Source: Azadirachta indica (lineage: Eukaryota > Streptophyta > Magnoliopsida > Sapindales > Meliaceae). From it: a DNA stretch of 64,000 nucleotides. Location: contig CM040443.1 of assembly GCA_022749755.1 (NCBI GenBank), positions 14,027,744 through 14,091,743 of the forward strand, given 5' to 3'. Within the stretch, counting starts at the first letter, position 1; the number at the start of each line of letters is the position of its first letter. Below the pieces are notes generated by a model. The model saw nothing but the letters and a program-made list of their open reading frames with translations, was not told where the DNA came from and made no database searches. The translations under genes and the position numbers were made by a program. Below, one piece after another: positions 48,458-60,886 of this stretch.

Positions 48458-51400
48458 ATGGGAAAGGAGACGGTGAAAAACGCAGAGAAGCTGGTGGAAA
48501 CAACCATGAAAGGAAACGACGCGTCCCACGATGCTTCTCAGTTTGGAGGGTGAGAGACCTCGCGCTCTCCCTTTCACGTGAGGAAGGCCTCTCTTCAAAC
48601 CCCGATTCCATGGAAATCGTATAATCTCTCCAACTCCAAGCCCCTTTTTCGTTTTTCTTGTAATGAGTTATTTGTGATTTTTCAAAATCGAACTACAATT
48701 GGAATTCATAATCATGACTGTCATAACATAACTTATGTTTCTAAATAAGTTTAAGCTTGCAAAACCAGTTCAATGGCATTTCATTCACGCTATGTTTGCT
48801 TTTCTTGTTCTTTTACTGGGGTTTTTGTACTCTAAATTTTATTTTGTTTGTTTTTGGCAGGTAGAGCTTGCTGCACTTCTCCATGATGTAGGTAATTTCC
48901 TTGCTGTTTTAAGGCTATAACATTCAAGGTCCAATGCTGATTGATTGTAATATTGAAACATGAGTAGGCATGCTCCCGTAGTGAATAGTGTCTTGTTTCA
49001 AGCAGTGGGAGTTTAAATATTAAGTGATAGACTGATAATTATATGGGTAGAAGGAGTGAAAAGTCACCTATTTCTTAAACAACATATAGAAGAAATGGCT
49101 ATAGATCATCCAAATGTAAGAAGAGGATTCGGGTAGGAGGGGACTATCAACTATTGGTTCAGTTCGAAATTACATGTCATTTGATGGGCTTATGCTTTTC
49201 TGTGAAAATACAGCAGAAAATCTGACTGAAAAATGAACATATTCTATGCACATGTTGTTTAGTTCTTATTGTATTATGTGCTAGGCTGAAGTTAATCTTC
49301 AAGCATGTGTCATCCAATATATTTAATTTACAAGTGCCCCTTTTTTTAATGCTTTTCATTCTTATCTTCTTTGTAATGCAATATTCCTTTTTGAAAAATT
49401 ACTAATAATTACATTCCCTGCATTCTTATTGCAGGTGACTACAAGTATTTGAGGTTTGTAGTTTTCTTTCTAATCATAGAAATCTTTTATAGATTTGGTT
49501 TAATATGTCTTGGCTCTGCCCCTTTGTTTTGTTCTTCCTCCTGCGTCAAAATGTGCCAATATGTGAGTGTATAATGGTTACAATATTTACTGCTAAGAAC
49601 CCTTTTAGCTGACTAGGTTTGTTTCTTTCATGCTATGTGGCGAGGTTAAGTTTATTGGATATGTATTTGCTTCTGATGTTAAATTTCGTGTTGGAGTTTA
49701 AGAAACACATACATGCACCTTGTTTTTGTTTAGTGTTTTCAGATATTAAGAAATGTTATAGTATGATTGTTTTCATATGTTGTGAGTACTAATGTGTCAC
49801 TTTCTCTTGTGTCAAAGAATTGTATAATTGAAGTTATATTTCCTGTTTACAATACAATGCTGGATGGAATGATTTCCTTTTTTATTTCTCTCTCTTCTTA
49901 TTCTTTTATTTTTCCCAAGCCTTTCCCTCATTTGAATTTGCCTTTTATCCATTTCCTGATCTCCAAGCTACTGCTTTGGCATGTAGAGATCCATCTGAGG
50001 AGAAGATTGTTGAGAATTTTCTTGAGGAAGAGGGTTTAGAAGAAAGCAAGAAGACCAGAATATTAAATATTATCAAGAAAATGGGTTAGCTTTTATATGT
50101 TCTTTTTTGTGAATGTAACAATAAATCTATTTCATTTTACTTATTCATTGTATTGCTTTAATTTTGTAAATTTACTGTCAGATATGATGCGACATGTGTA
50201 ATTCCGCCTGTAGTACTTGGTAATTATTGCTTTTCATTTTTATATTTTTGGTAGATTGTATGTGTTTAGAAACTTTTCCTGTTCTGCATCTGTTTCATAT
50301 TTAGAAGTTTTAAGAGTATAGAATTTTCATGCACTCTCATGGAGAAGAGATGAAATATCAACATTTATTCTATCAACTCCTTTTCGTTTTCTTTTTCCTT
50401 GTTTCACCAATTTCCATTATTTATTATTTTTCCAAATTATTTGCAGTTTTCAATGTTAAACACTGTTGTTGTTCTTAGTTTGTTATTTCCTTTTAGAATC
50501 ATTATTACTAATTTACATTCATGTCTTCTCTCAAATTGTATCTGTAGTGCAATTGTAGTGACATAAAACCGGAGAAGGGAATTTCAAAAGGAAAATCATC
50601 TATGTCTATACCTATATATATGGCAGAATATGGCATAGTTATTGTTGCAATTATGGACATTTAAGTGCTTTAGAATTTGATATGTTGCTGCTGTGCTTGT
50701 ACATGTGTTGCAATTACAGAGAAATAGTGCTCTGAACTATAACTATGTTATTGCAGCGTACTGCAAAATTTATTGCAGTACGTATATGTATGCATATTGC
50801 AATTATGGGGTTTTAAGTCCTTTAGAATTTGATATGTTGCTGCTATGTATGTACACTTATTGCAATTATAAAGAAATAGTGCTCTGACTTCTGATACCTA
50901 ACTGCTATATTTATAATCATGTAACAGTCACAACTTGCAAACTCTTTGCAGATTTGAATGCAGCATCTTTTGAAATTAATTTCCATGTGTATTCATTGCT
51001 GTCTTCTTCCCATTTGCACAACCTTTCTCTCTATCTGATGCAATCCCGTGCTCGTGGATGTGCATATATGATATGAATGCAGATCAAGCTGTGCCACACA
51101 CCCTGCCTGAGCATGCACAAATAAATCCCTATTTATGTCTTTTGCTGTATATGTTGTTATATTCCTTCTGGATGTCAAAATGAAATCAACAAATGATCAA
51201 GTAAATCTTATATTTGCTCACCACATTGCAATATTCTCCACAAAATTCAGTTTTCCTCTTTATCTTTTATCTCTTCTTTGGGACATTATTCTTGTAGAGC
51301 TATTTCGATGTTTTGTTTTTCTTTTAACATTTCTTCAACCATGTTCCTTGATTGTTGTCTAGGTTGTTTTCCCTCTTTCCTATACATACACTCATTTTGC

Positions 51401-52672
51401 CTTAGATATCAGTTTCTAATATTTTTCTCTTAGTTCACACAACTGGTAATTTCCTGCTGAATTTTCTTTTTTTGGGGGTTCCTACTGAGGCAATCACTCA
51501 CATTTCCGTCATATTTTAGCTTTCACAATTGTATTGACATGAGCAATGATCTGTTTTAACTTCAAGTACCGTTGGCAGTTCTCCTACCATAATGTGGTGG
51601 AACCCTATGGCTTCCAAAGTGTTTTGCCTTTTTTGTGTGCTTCATTAATATATTATTAGATGAAAGCTGAATTGTAATGGTTATGCATGCATATTCCAAT
51701 TTTCAGGTTTCAAAGAAGAACTTGCTGGGCTTACGAATGGTGAATTTTCTCTAGAATTTAGGGTGGTGCAAGATGCTGACCGTCTTGATGCAATTGGTGC
51801 TATTGGTAATTTTTGGATTTATTAAATGCTTTAACCTAAAGACCAATGTTTGCATATTATTTTCTCCCGTGTAAATTAGTATTAGGAATGGCTGTCAGAA
51901 AAATAGTTTTTGCTGGAATCATTCCAGACCACAGGTTACTGATGAGAATGATGGATACAAACTTCTATTGGATTCTGTGTTCATCCAAGTTAAAGAAATA
52001 AACTCTGACATAATGTTTGCTATTGATATTGCTTTGTCCCAAGAGGCAGAGTTTCCTTTTTCTATTTCTATGTACTGTGCCTCAGAGGTTGGAAGAGGCA
52101 AAATGATCAGTCTTATCGATATTCCATGTTCATAATATGTATTACTTCTGTTTGATTTGGTAAATATTTTACTTGGAAAGTGGTGGGATACAGAAAGTTA
52201 TTGTAAGTCAGATGGAAATAGATGTTATGTTGGACTTCATTTCCAGGAATTGCTCGTTGCTTTACGTTTGGTGGAAGTAGGAACAGAGTGCTTCATGATC
52301 CTGCCATTCAGCCACGTTCAGATATGTCTAAAGAACAGTACATGAAGAAAGAGGAGCAGACAACGGTTAACCATTTTCACGAGAAGCTTCTCAAGCTGAA
52401 GAATTTAATGAAAACAGAGGTAAATGGTTGGAAATCGTTCTGCAATTATTTGTGCCACTGCATCTACTCTCATGCATATTTCGAAACTGCACATAAATAT
52501 ACATATTTGCACGGTCACATTATGTTCATATTATGTGATATATTCTATAAGAGAAGCCAATTTGAGCAATGCTTATATGTATCAGGCTGGGCGGAGAAGG
52601 GCCAAGAAGAGGCACAAGTTCATGGAGGAATTCTTGAAGGAGTTCTATGAAGAGTGGGATGGGAGAGCTTGA
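48458..52672 (+). CDS. HD-domain metal-dependent phosphohydrolase gene, seven exons, with a one-base frameshift in exon 1
   Basis: Exons: 48458-48618, 48861-48891, 49435-49453, 49987-50084, 51707-51805, 52247-52419, 52586-52672. All introns are GT-AG. The product resembles Arabidopsis At1g17330 (from memory): an HD-superfamily phosphohydrolase of about 222 aa, probably soluble. HD-domain residues are visible: SHDAS in exon 1, ALLHDVGDYKY across exons 2-3 and VVQDADRLDAIGAIG in exon 5. A conserved tail, FMEEFLKEFYEEWDGRA, follows. Exon 1 lacks one base near 48540. The frame reads ...SHDASQFGG-stop, while VWRVRDLALS through DSMEIV continues in the next frame. The spliced length is 668 nt, one short of 223 codons. 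Everything downstream is intact, so this may be an assembly error, a recent null allele, or use of the ATG at 48610, which would lose the first metal-binding His. Substrate unknown. Confidence 0.85.
50632..50892 (+). repeat. Duplication of about 105 bp inside intron 4 of the HD gene
   Basis: TTTAGAATTTGATATGTTGC, TTGCAATTA and GAAATAGTGCTCTGA occur in the same order at 50632-50740 and at 50792-50892. The offset is about 160 bp. Confidence 0.85.
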
Positions 52673-52963
52673 TTGCTGTAATGACAACCTCTGAATGATG
52701 ATAAAAGAACAAAAGCAAACACTGAAGCATTTAGATATTATGAAGAAAACAATTCCATTATTCAAATGTAGTAGCAGTATCCTGAACATAATTAAATACA
52801 ACCCTGTATTTCACCCTACATCAATTCTATTTCAATCAAATACAAGTGTTTGTAATGTATTACACTGCAATACCAATAATATTTCAAAAATATAAAAGGA
52901 AAACATACATTTTCGTTTATTATATTATCGACACAAAGTAATAAAATTTCGAAGAATCATCAA
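52673..52963. other. Shared 3' region of two convergent genes
   Basis: The stop codons of the HD gene (plus) and the P450 gene (minus) are 291 bp apart. Both 3' UTRs and polyadenylation signals must fall here or overlap. AATAAAA-like strings occur, but none can be assigned with certainty. Confidence 0.6.
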
Positions 52964-55309
52964 TCATATATGATTGTTGAAGTATTTATGCAGGTCATGG
53001 GGATGGCGTTTGTGTAGATGAACTTTCAGACCATGCTTCATGTACATCGTCAATGCAAGCTTGGGCACAACCTGATGATCTTCAACGATATTGACGTGAT
53101 AACGATAGATAATAGAAGCAGCAGCGAATTTCATTTGATAGTAAGCGAAGTCTTTGCCTAAACAGAGACGAGGACCGCCGTTGAAGGCAGTGAATTTGTA
53201 GGCAGACTCGCTCATAAACCTTCCATCTCTAAGCCATCTTTCTGGTTTGAATTCTCGACAGTCTTTTCCCCATATGCCTTCCATTCTTCCCATTGCGTAT
53301 ATGGCGTATATCACCTTTGTCCCTTTTTTTATTACTGTCCCATCTGGAAATTTGTCGTCTTCAACCACCTGCATATTTAACAGACGTTACCATAAATAAA
53401 AATGATTTAAAAAAAAAAAATAAAATATTCACATTGTGAACGAATTTCAAGATAAGTTTTGACCTATAATTAATGTAGGTCTCAAGTTAATTCCTCTTTT
53501 ATATTTTCCAAACCTAATCCTTTACACGAAAGATATATGTCGGGTAGGTAAACTAGAAGAGAAGTTGACCAAATGTTCACTAAATTTGTCTCAAATTCAA
53601 ATCAAGTAACATCCTAAAAACAAGCAACTAATTTTCAATACCGTAAACATAATCTCTTTATAATAATTGATATGGAGAATTATGGTTCTTTTGATATAAT
53701 TTTTTAATTTATTAATGACGGTGATCAAATTAAAGTTCTTATTTTGACTAATACAAAAGTTATACCAAAGGGATACTTGGCAAATGCAGTGCACATGATC
53801 TCTTTGTAATAGATAACACAAAATTAGGATCGTTTTGTATAATTTTTCAACTCGTTAATAGTGACAATTAGGGCTTTTATTTTAACTAATAGAAAAGTTA
53901 TAAGATCAAATACTTATACATTGAAGCTTAATTACTACGATGGTATGGTTAAATTGTGTACAGAACTTAATCATTGATGAAAAGATAAAAAGTAATGTTA
54001 ATTAACGCGTAAAAGCATTAAAATTGGCAGTGGAAATTAATTAATTAATTAAATTATTAAATACCTCCTTGTGATCGACAGGAACTGAAGGATACAATCT
54101 CAGAGCATCAGATAAAGCAGCCTGCAAATAATCCATCTTCTTAATCTCCTCCGGTTTAAACACCAACGGACTCTCCTTCCTTTTCTCCTCTTCTCTTTCG
54201 CCAATTATCTTGCATATCTCCGCGAGTATTTTCTCCTCCACCGCCGGATTCCGATCGAGCAACCAGAAAAACCAGCTCAACGCCACAGACGAAGTGTCTC
54301 TTCCTGCAAGAATGAAATTCACACAGATGTCACGCAGGAACTTGTCTGAATACGGCTCCCCGTTCTCGTCTCTTAGATTCATGAACACCGTTAAGATATC
54401 TGATCTCTGCGCTTTGATATCATCAGTTGTTTGCTCGGAGAGTTCCTTTTTCCTCGTACGAATAACTTCTTCTGCAAATTCGTCCACGCCCTCTATTGAT
54501 TTCCTCAGCTTCTTTTCGTTTCCCAAGTCGAGGTATCTCATGATTTTCCATACGCAAGTTGGGGTGACGAAACGCAGGACTGTGGTCTCAGTTGCGTCCT
54601 CAAAGGCTTTAGCGAATGGAATTTCCGGCAACCCTGGACGGAGGCAACCGGGATCAACGCCGAATGCTATCATGCAGACGTTATCAAACGTTAGCCTCAG
54701 CAGTATGTCTTGTAGATCAATGAAGGTCGAAGTATTAACCGAGTCTTCTAGTACTGGTAAGAGCCTGGAATGAACAAGTTCAAGCAGTGATTCCGTAGTC
54801 ATTTGCCGGAACTTAGCTGAATGAAACTCAATGCTCGCAGTCTTTCTCTGCCGGAGCCAAGTCTCATCGTCGGCACTGAATATCCCATCTCCGAGAAGAT
54901 CACGAACAGTGTCGCGAAAGTAATGGCCTTTAGGGAAATTAGGGAACTTGGTCTTGAGAAGGTGCTCTAGATTACGAGGATCAGAGGTAACCACACAGTT
55001 GAGACTGCTAAACCAGGGACCTATGAATCTAAACGTACCGTTTTGGCGAATAATCACATCGGTAATCCATTCATACATGTTACCCTGAAGGCCGGAAACA
55101 AGAGAAGGCAACATGCCAAGAATAGGCCAAACGGGCAAGCCATAACGCTGCTTCTGCCTTAAGGAATGTATGGCAACGAACACAAAAAGAGCAAGAAACA
55201 ACTCCAAGACTTGAATGTCATGCAAGAAAAAGAGTCGCCGGGAAACGAAGTTTCCGGCAAGATTATCACCGGAAAAGGAAAAAGTAAGATTAGAGTTAGG
55301 ATTGATCAT
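52964..55309 (-). CDS. CYP86B1: CYP86B1-type cytochrome P450, very-long-chain fatty acid omega-hydroxylase
   Basis: Two exons, 55309-54065 and 53368-52964, with a phase-0 GT-AG intron, encode 549 aa. An N-terminal membrane anchor (about residues 32-50) and a LPVWPILGMLP hinge place it on the ER. Other landmarks are the I-helix AGRDTSS (335-341), FKPERW, and the heme loop FNGGPRLCLG with the iron-ligand Cys at 484. The sequence follows Arabidopsis CYP86B1 (At5g23190) closely. That enzyme hydroxylates C22-C24 acids for suberin in roots and seed coats, so this gene is probably its orthologue. One oddity: the K-helix ExxR reads D401-A-L-R404, so the near-invariant Glu is Asp. The start at 55309 is chosen because its leader length fits the family. 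An in-frame ATG at 55432 would add 41 unlikely residues. Confidence 0.93.
53369..54064 (-). other. Intron of the CYP86B1 gene, with an internal tandem duplication
   Basis: The boundaries on the minus strand are CACAAGGAG|GTATTT and AATATGCAG|GTGGTT. The intron sits just after the PVDHKE codons, the usual place in this subfamily. Plus-strand 53632-53780 and 53785-53910 are diverged copies, sharing ATAATCTCTTT/ATGATCTCTTT and the following ATTTTGACTAATACAAAAGT / ATTTTAACTAATAGAAAAGT. Confidence 0.8.
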
Positions 55310-58300
55310 GGTGTTCGGCTGATAGGAAACGCAATTGTAATGCATTTGCATGAATAATAGTACATGGGCTAAATTAATTAGTTGGAATGAATGAAGTTCA
55401 TGCGTTATATTGTTGCTGCTAATGCTATACAAGTGTTGTTTTCTTGGCGTGTAATGTTTAGGCTCAAATTGGTTTGATTTGGTGAGCTGAAAATTTGTGT
55501 ATGTCTGTGGGGGAGAGTTAGGGCTAGCTAATTAGCGTTTTGATAAATGAGATTGAAGAGTTTGTTTTCTTGAATTAGGGTTTTGATACTGTTTTAGAAT
55601 GTGGGGGCAAATTGCCTGGACTGAAATTCAAATGTGGGTTTTGAGTGTCAAAGGAGAGTTGCTAATAACGTCGTACATGTTGTTATTAAGGTTTTGGAAA
55701 ATGAAATTTTAAGAGGAAGGAAAGTGGGTGGTGACGGATGACCTAAGTAACAACTATTTCCACAGTTTTATTTTGCCAAGTTTTTAATTTCCAATGGATT
55801 TGCACTCGCAGCACCTCGTTTAATTTATTAATTTATCTACCAACAAAACATATGCAGTACAAAAATGATAGGTGATGTGTATATTCTTTTCACCAAATAA
55901 AAAATAATTAAAAAAAAAAATTAATTGATAGGTGGTAATTAGTATTGGTATGTTAACCAACGGCTTTATCTGTTCTACGTGTAATATAACATTAACATGT
56001 GTCCAAACGTCAGCCAACTTTAACACATGTCTACTTAATTAACAAGGGGATGGCCTCGATGGGTCTAGACTATTCCATTCCCTCAAACATATGTATTAAT
56101 ATATGTCTAGGAAAAGGACTAAACCAAATAGTTTTATTCTTTGGAAGAATATGTGCAATTATTTCTAATCTAGTCAATTGTATCAAATTTGTCAAACACT
56201 TCAATCCCATTTCTAAAATCTAAAATTAAAAAAAGTTTTTGTTCTATATATTTATGAAAAGTTGGGATTCTTCAATATAATTTATGGACTATTATTACTT
56301 TAAGTGATCATTAAATTGTATTCAATGATTTAAAACCCAATATTCAATGATTTAAACTTGAAGTTGATTTTTTTTTATAAATTTTAAGATATAATTTCTG
56401 AATATATTAGATTGGTATTGCTATCTTTAAATTGTAAACAATAACAATTATATAGATTTCTAATCAATAATTAATTTAAATAAATGCTGTAAAATCTCTT
56501 TTTAACCATGATTCTTTGTTGTAATTTTTATAAATTGACTTGGATTTACTAATTAATACTTAAATTGAATAATAATTTTGTTGTTTTTTTAAATTTAACA
56601 AAAAAATTAATTATTTACTGTTATAAAATCATTCATATTTAATTTCGCTTTCCAACTCATTTTCTAGAAAATAAAAAAAATAAATAATAAAGAGTTTTCA
56701 CAACATTTATCTAAATTTAATGTTATATAGAAAACCAATAAAAATTATTAATTTAATGTTACAAAAATAAGGTCATAATATTAGACTTAGCTTTCCAAAT
56801 ATTTATAGAATTTATAAAACAAATTCAATATTGGTTAACAAAAACCATAAACTTTTTATAATATAAGTGACTAGGTTAGAAATAGAAGGATAATTTTTTT
56901 TTTAATTTTTAAGAAAAATTGCTCTAATATTTTAATTGGTGAAATTTATTAAACAGTTGTGTAGAATAAAAAGATATTCATAAACCCATCAAATAAAAAT
57001 ATATTTTTAAAGAAATTTTTAACATTAATAATAGTTTTATACATAATTTTTATTAAAATAAATAGTTATAAATAAAATAAAATAATCATCTAACAATAGA
57101 AAATCATTTAAAAGAAATATTATAAGAAATTCAACTCATAATCCTCGTAAGGCACGTTATCATCCAGTTTTTCATTAAATTAAAGCATTTACTATTTATT
57201 ATTATATTATTCATGGAAAAGTAGAGCTTTCTTGCTTCAAACAAATCTAAATCTAAAGAAAGGTAGTCCCATCTCTCGTCTTCATAGCTTTTATATAGTT
57301 TTTATGTTGTGATAAATGTGAGCACCTGCATCAGCCATTCCTAGGGAAGAGTTATATTTGCTTCTTATTTATTATTTTGCAGAGTATATATACGCTTTAC
57401 ATATATTCTCTTACCAATTAACTTTGAATTTAAACATTTTTAACACTTAAAAATTAAATTTAATATATATAATTAATTTTATTATTAATATACAGTAATT
57501 AATGTAAATATAAGATTTAATTATTGAAAATGTTTAATGGTATATATAAATATATATATATAAAAAAGGAAGGTTTAATAATTTTTTGACTTTATATATT
57601 TTCTTATATTATTTATATACTACTTGATTTATACATTTTCAATGATTAAGATTTAAATTTAGTAAAATGGAGGCATGAGTCAAGTTTATAATAACCCAAT
57701 CTAGATCTAAATAAATTTTATCTATATTCAATTCAACTTGAGCATAAATTTGATGTTATTTAAGTTAGTTTTTCATACAACCTGGTTTGAGTCTAAATCT
57801 TACATCTAAGCTTTTAAAACCTAAAATAGTATTGATAAAAATCTAAATTCAAGTAAAACCTTAACCCAGGTCAGTTCTTAACTCAAGTTATATTTAGGGT
57901 TTCGATTTTTTTATTCACGCTAATTGAAATTATATTTTATATATATTAATTATATATGTTAAATTTAATATTAACCATTTAAAATTTCTAAATTTAATAG
58001 TTTATAAATAATATATGAAATTGTATAAAGTTCAAAAGATTAGTGATGTAATTTCAAAAGCATCAATGAAATTGACTTATTTTGCAGCTTTATGCAGCAA
58101 TGGCTAATTACACGAAATAGAAGAACCTTTGAAGATGGAAATGAATCAAATGGCTTGAAAATTTATCTGTGTATATGTATATAAGAGAAAAAAAATTCCT
58201 ATTTCTAGTTTAATTTTCTAAAATTCATGATGTTTAGAGGTTACCTCTGAGAATCAATAACATTGGTAATTATGTTTTTTTAATTTTATGACTATGAATA

Positions 58301-58734
58301 ATAATATTTTCTTCCCTTTTTTTTTTAACATAACAAATTAACACACTTTTCATAATTTTAACAATTTTGTTCATACTTGTTTTTTATTTAATACTAGAAG
58401 ATTAAAATATTAAAATTACAAAATTTATGTTCTAATTTATTATTTTAAAAAATAATATTATTCACATCTAAAGAAAAAAATTGTTGAGCTAAAATGAAAG
58501 TATAATAGTCTCAAAGGTAGCTGAAGTGTAAGCTCATCAATTGGTAGTTGCTAGTTAGTTGAATTAATAAAGTCTTACCTTAAAAAAAACGAAAGAATAA
58601 TAATAATAATAAATCTTATAAGTGTAAAAGAGATGGGATTTAAGTCTTACTCAAATTAGAGAATAGTTGATTTATTAACTTGTAATCTAAAGTCATTGTT
58701 TTCATTGCATCTGTTCCTTGTTTTTACATGGAGA

Positions 58735-58766
<32 letters not shown>

Positions 58767-60886
58767 AGAGTAGGGATAATAATAGTAGACATAATAATAA
58801 AATTAGTGATATTTTGATAATTTTAACTAAACTTTTTTTAACACATTAAAAATAAATAAAAACACTCAAATTTAGCACAACACCATATAATTTTATTTTA
58901 AAATAGATTTATGAGTTGAGTGAAGTTACTTTTTAAATTTTGATTTAATAGAAACGCGATAGAAAGCATGAATGAACTGGTTTAATATATTATAATAAAT
59001 TTGTCACTTTTAGTAATAAATTTATACTTAAAAGATTTTTTTAAACAAAAACAAATATTTTATGACAAAATAAACGTTACTTATAATAATTCTTGGCATA
59101 AAAATAATTTCACAGGAAAGTTTAAAAATGGTGATGAAATAGAGAAGTAGTATTATATTTTATATTTTAAGGTGATAAATGGATTAACTAGGCCAAGCTT
59201 GAAAAATATTTACCAAAATAGAATTTCAACTATAATAGAAACTTTTTTAGATCTAGCTATAACTTATATATACATTACATTATTTCATTAAATACGATAT
59301 TAGCCCCTAGGCAGAGTAGTTCAGGTGGTCGGAGCACGCTTGGTGTTCTCAAACCATCTTAAGTTTGAATAACAGCAAAAGGGTAGAGATTTGGTGTTTT
59401 ATGAGTGAGGTTTCTCATTTTCATCTAAAACCTTTTAAAAAATAATATATATACATTACATGCATGTGTATGTCATGCAATTGCCTCAGGTGCTCAATTT
59501 AGGTGCTAAATTAAGCTATTTCTTAGATGTTTTGTTTGGGTTCGAGTTCAAAGTATGTAAGGGGTAAAAATTATATACTTTGAGTTTTGTCTAGTTCCTT
59601 ACATTTTAAAAAGAGAAAAAAAAAAGAAAAAAAATGTTATGCAGTCAATTTATACTTTTTTGTTAAAAAAAAATTTGTTTGCCTTTATATAAGAATTATC
59701 CATATTAAAAAATTTAAAAAAAAAAAGAGAAAGAGGGAGGCCTCCCTCACTATTAAAAAAAATTAAAATAGAGAAAGATAGTAAGGTTTAAACAAAAAAT
59801 TTGAAGAAGAAGAAGAAGGAAAAAGAACATTTAGTTCTTTAGTTTCATTACTAACAATTTGTACTTCTCTTTATCTTCTAGTTACCATTTATTTTACTAA
59901 AACAAATTAAAACTCTCATTAACTACAAAAACAAATTGTTTAGATAATATCTTCATTCCTAAATTTTATAAAATAATATATTAACATAATTTTTATATTT
60001 ATAAACTAATAAATTAACATAAATTTCATAATGGGGAATTGATATATACTTTTTGGAGTTTGGGAGAAAAGTTAGATATCTCTGTAGTTTAGGGAATTGA
60101 AACTAAAATTATATTAAAATTAAAATAAATTAAAATTATATTAAACTTAAAATTAAAATTTTTACAAGACTACAATTTTAAAATTATTTTTTTAATTTGA
60201 AAAACTCTTATATTAAAATATTTCTAACTCTCTTCTTCTATTTTTTTAATAATAATTTAATATGTAATGATAAAGAATAATTTTCAACTAAAAATTTTTA
60301 GTATTTTATGTTTATATAATATATCTATTTAATAGTTATATTATATTTATAAGGAAAATTATGAAGCTCATAATTAATATAAATAAAAATATAAAAAATA
60401 AATAGATTATATTTATTACAAGTAAAAATAATAAAATTTTTATTCTTTTTTTATATTTTTAATTGAAATTAAATTAAATTATTTAATTAAGATATAAAAT
60501 ATATCTAATTACTAATTCTAATTCTATTAACACAACATAATTATTGTTCTTTTTCACTTGAAACTAATAATTATTATATTTTTATAAAATTTTTTAATTA
60601 ATAATTTTGTGGTTAATTATTATATTCATTTACCATTTAAAATTTTTTTTTTTTGAAAACAAGTTTTATCTGGACAGTTTGTGGGAAGGGTTTCATTAGA
60701 TTCATACCCCGATTCCCAAAACGACGTCGTAGGCATGGACTCGCTCTTAATGGAGACCTGAACCGGATCGGCTTGGTCCACAAGGGGCGAATTAATCCAA
60801 ATCCGCATTCCGTCTTCGAAAGCGCGAGTGCAGTGAGCAGGGTAGGAAGCAGGCGAGCAGAGCTCAGCTTTGTGAAGCGAAGCAAA
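55310..60886. other. Intergenic DNA between the divergent P450 and SET-domain genes
   Basis: The first few hundred bases belong to the P450 promoter and 5' UTR, but no certain TATA box could be chosen. The rest is AT-rich. An (AT)n tract lies at about 58734-58759. No gene was recognised. A SINE-like repeat is listed separately. Confidence 0.5.
59303..59440 (+). mobile_element. tRNA-derived SINE-like repeat
   Basis: TAGTTCAGGTGGTCGGAGCA (59318-59337) matches the A-box region of plant SINEs. AGTTTGAATAA (about 59361-59371) is a B-box with few changes, about 45 bp further on. The remaining text (GGGTAGAGATTTGGTG and GAGTGAGGTTTCTC) is tail-like and is followed by an A-rich stretch. No clear target duplication was found. 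Confidence 0.55.

Noticed and set aside
54210..54773. A 187-codon plus-strand open frame
   Set aside because: It lies wholly antisense to the well-supported P450 exon and has no domain. It is a shadow of that gene.
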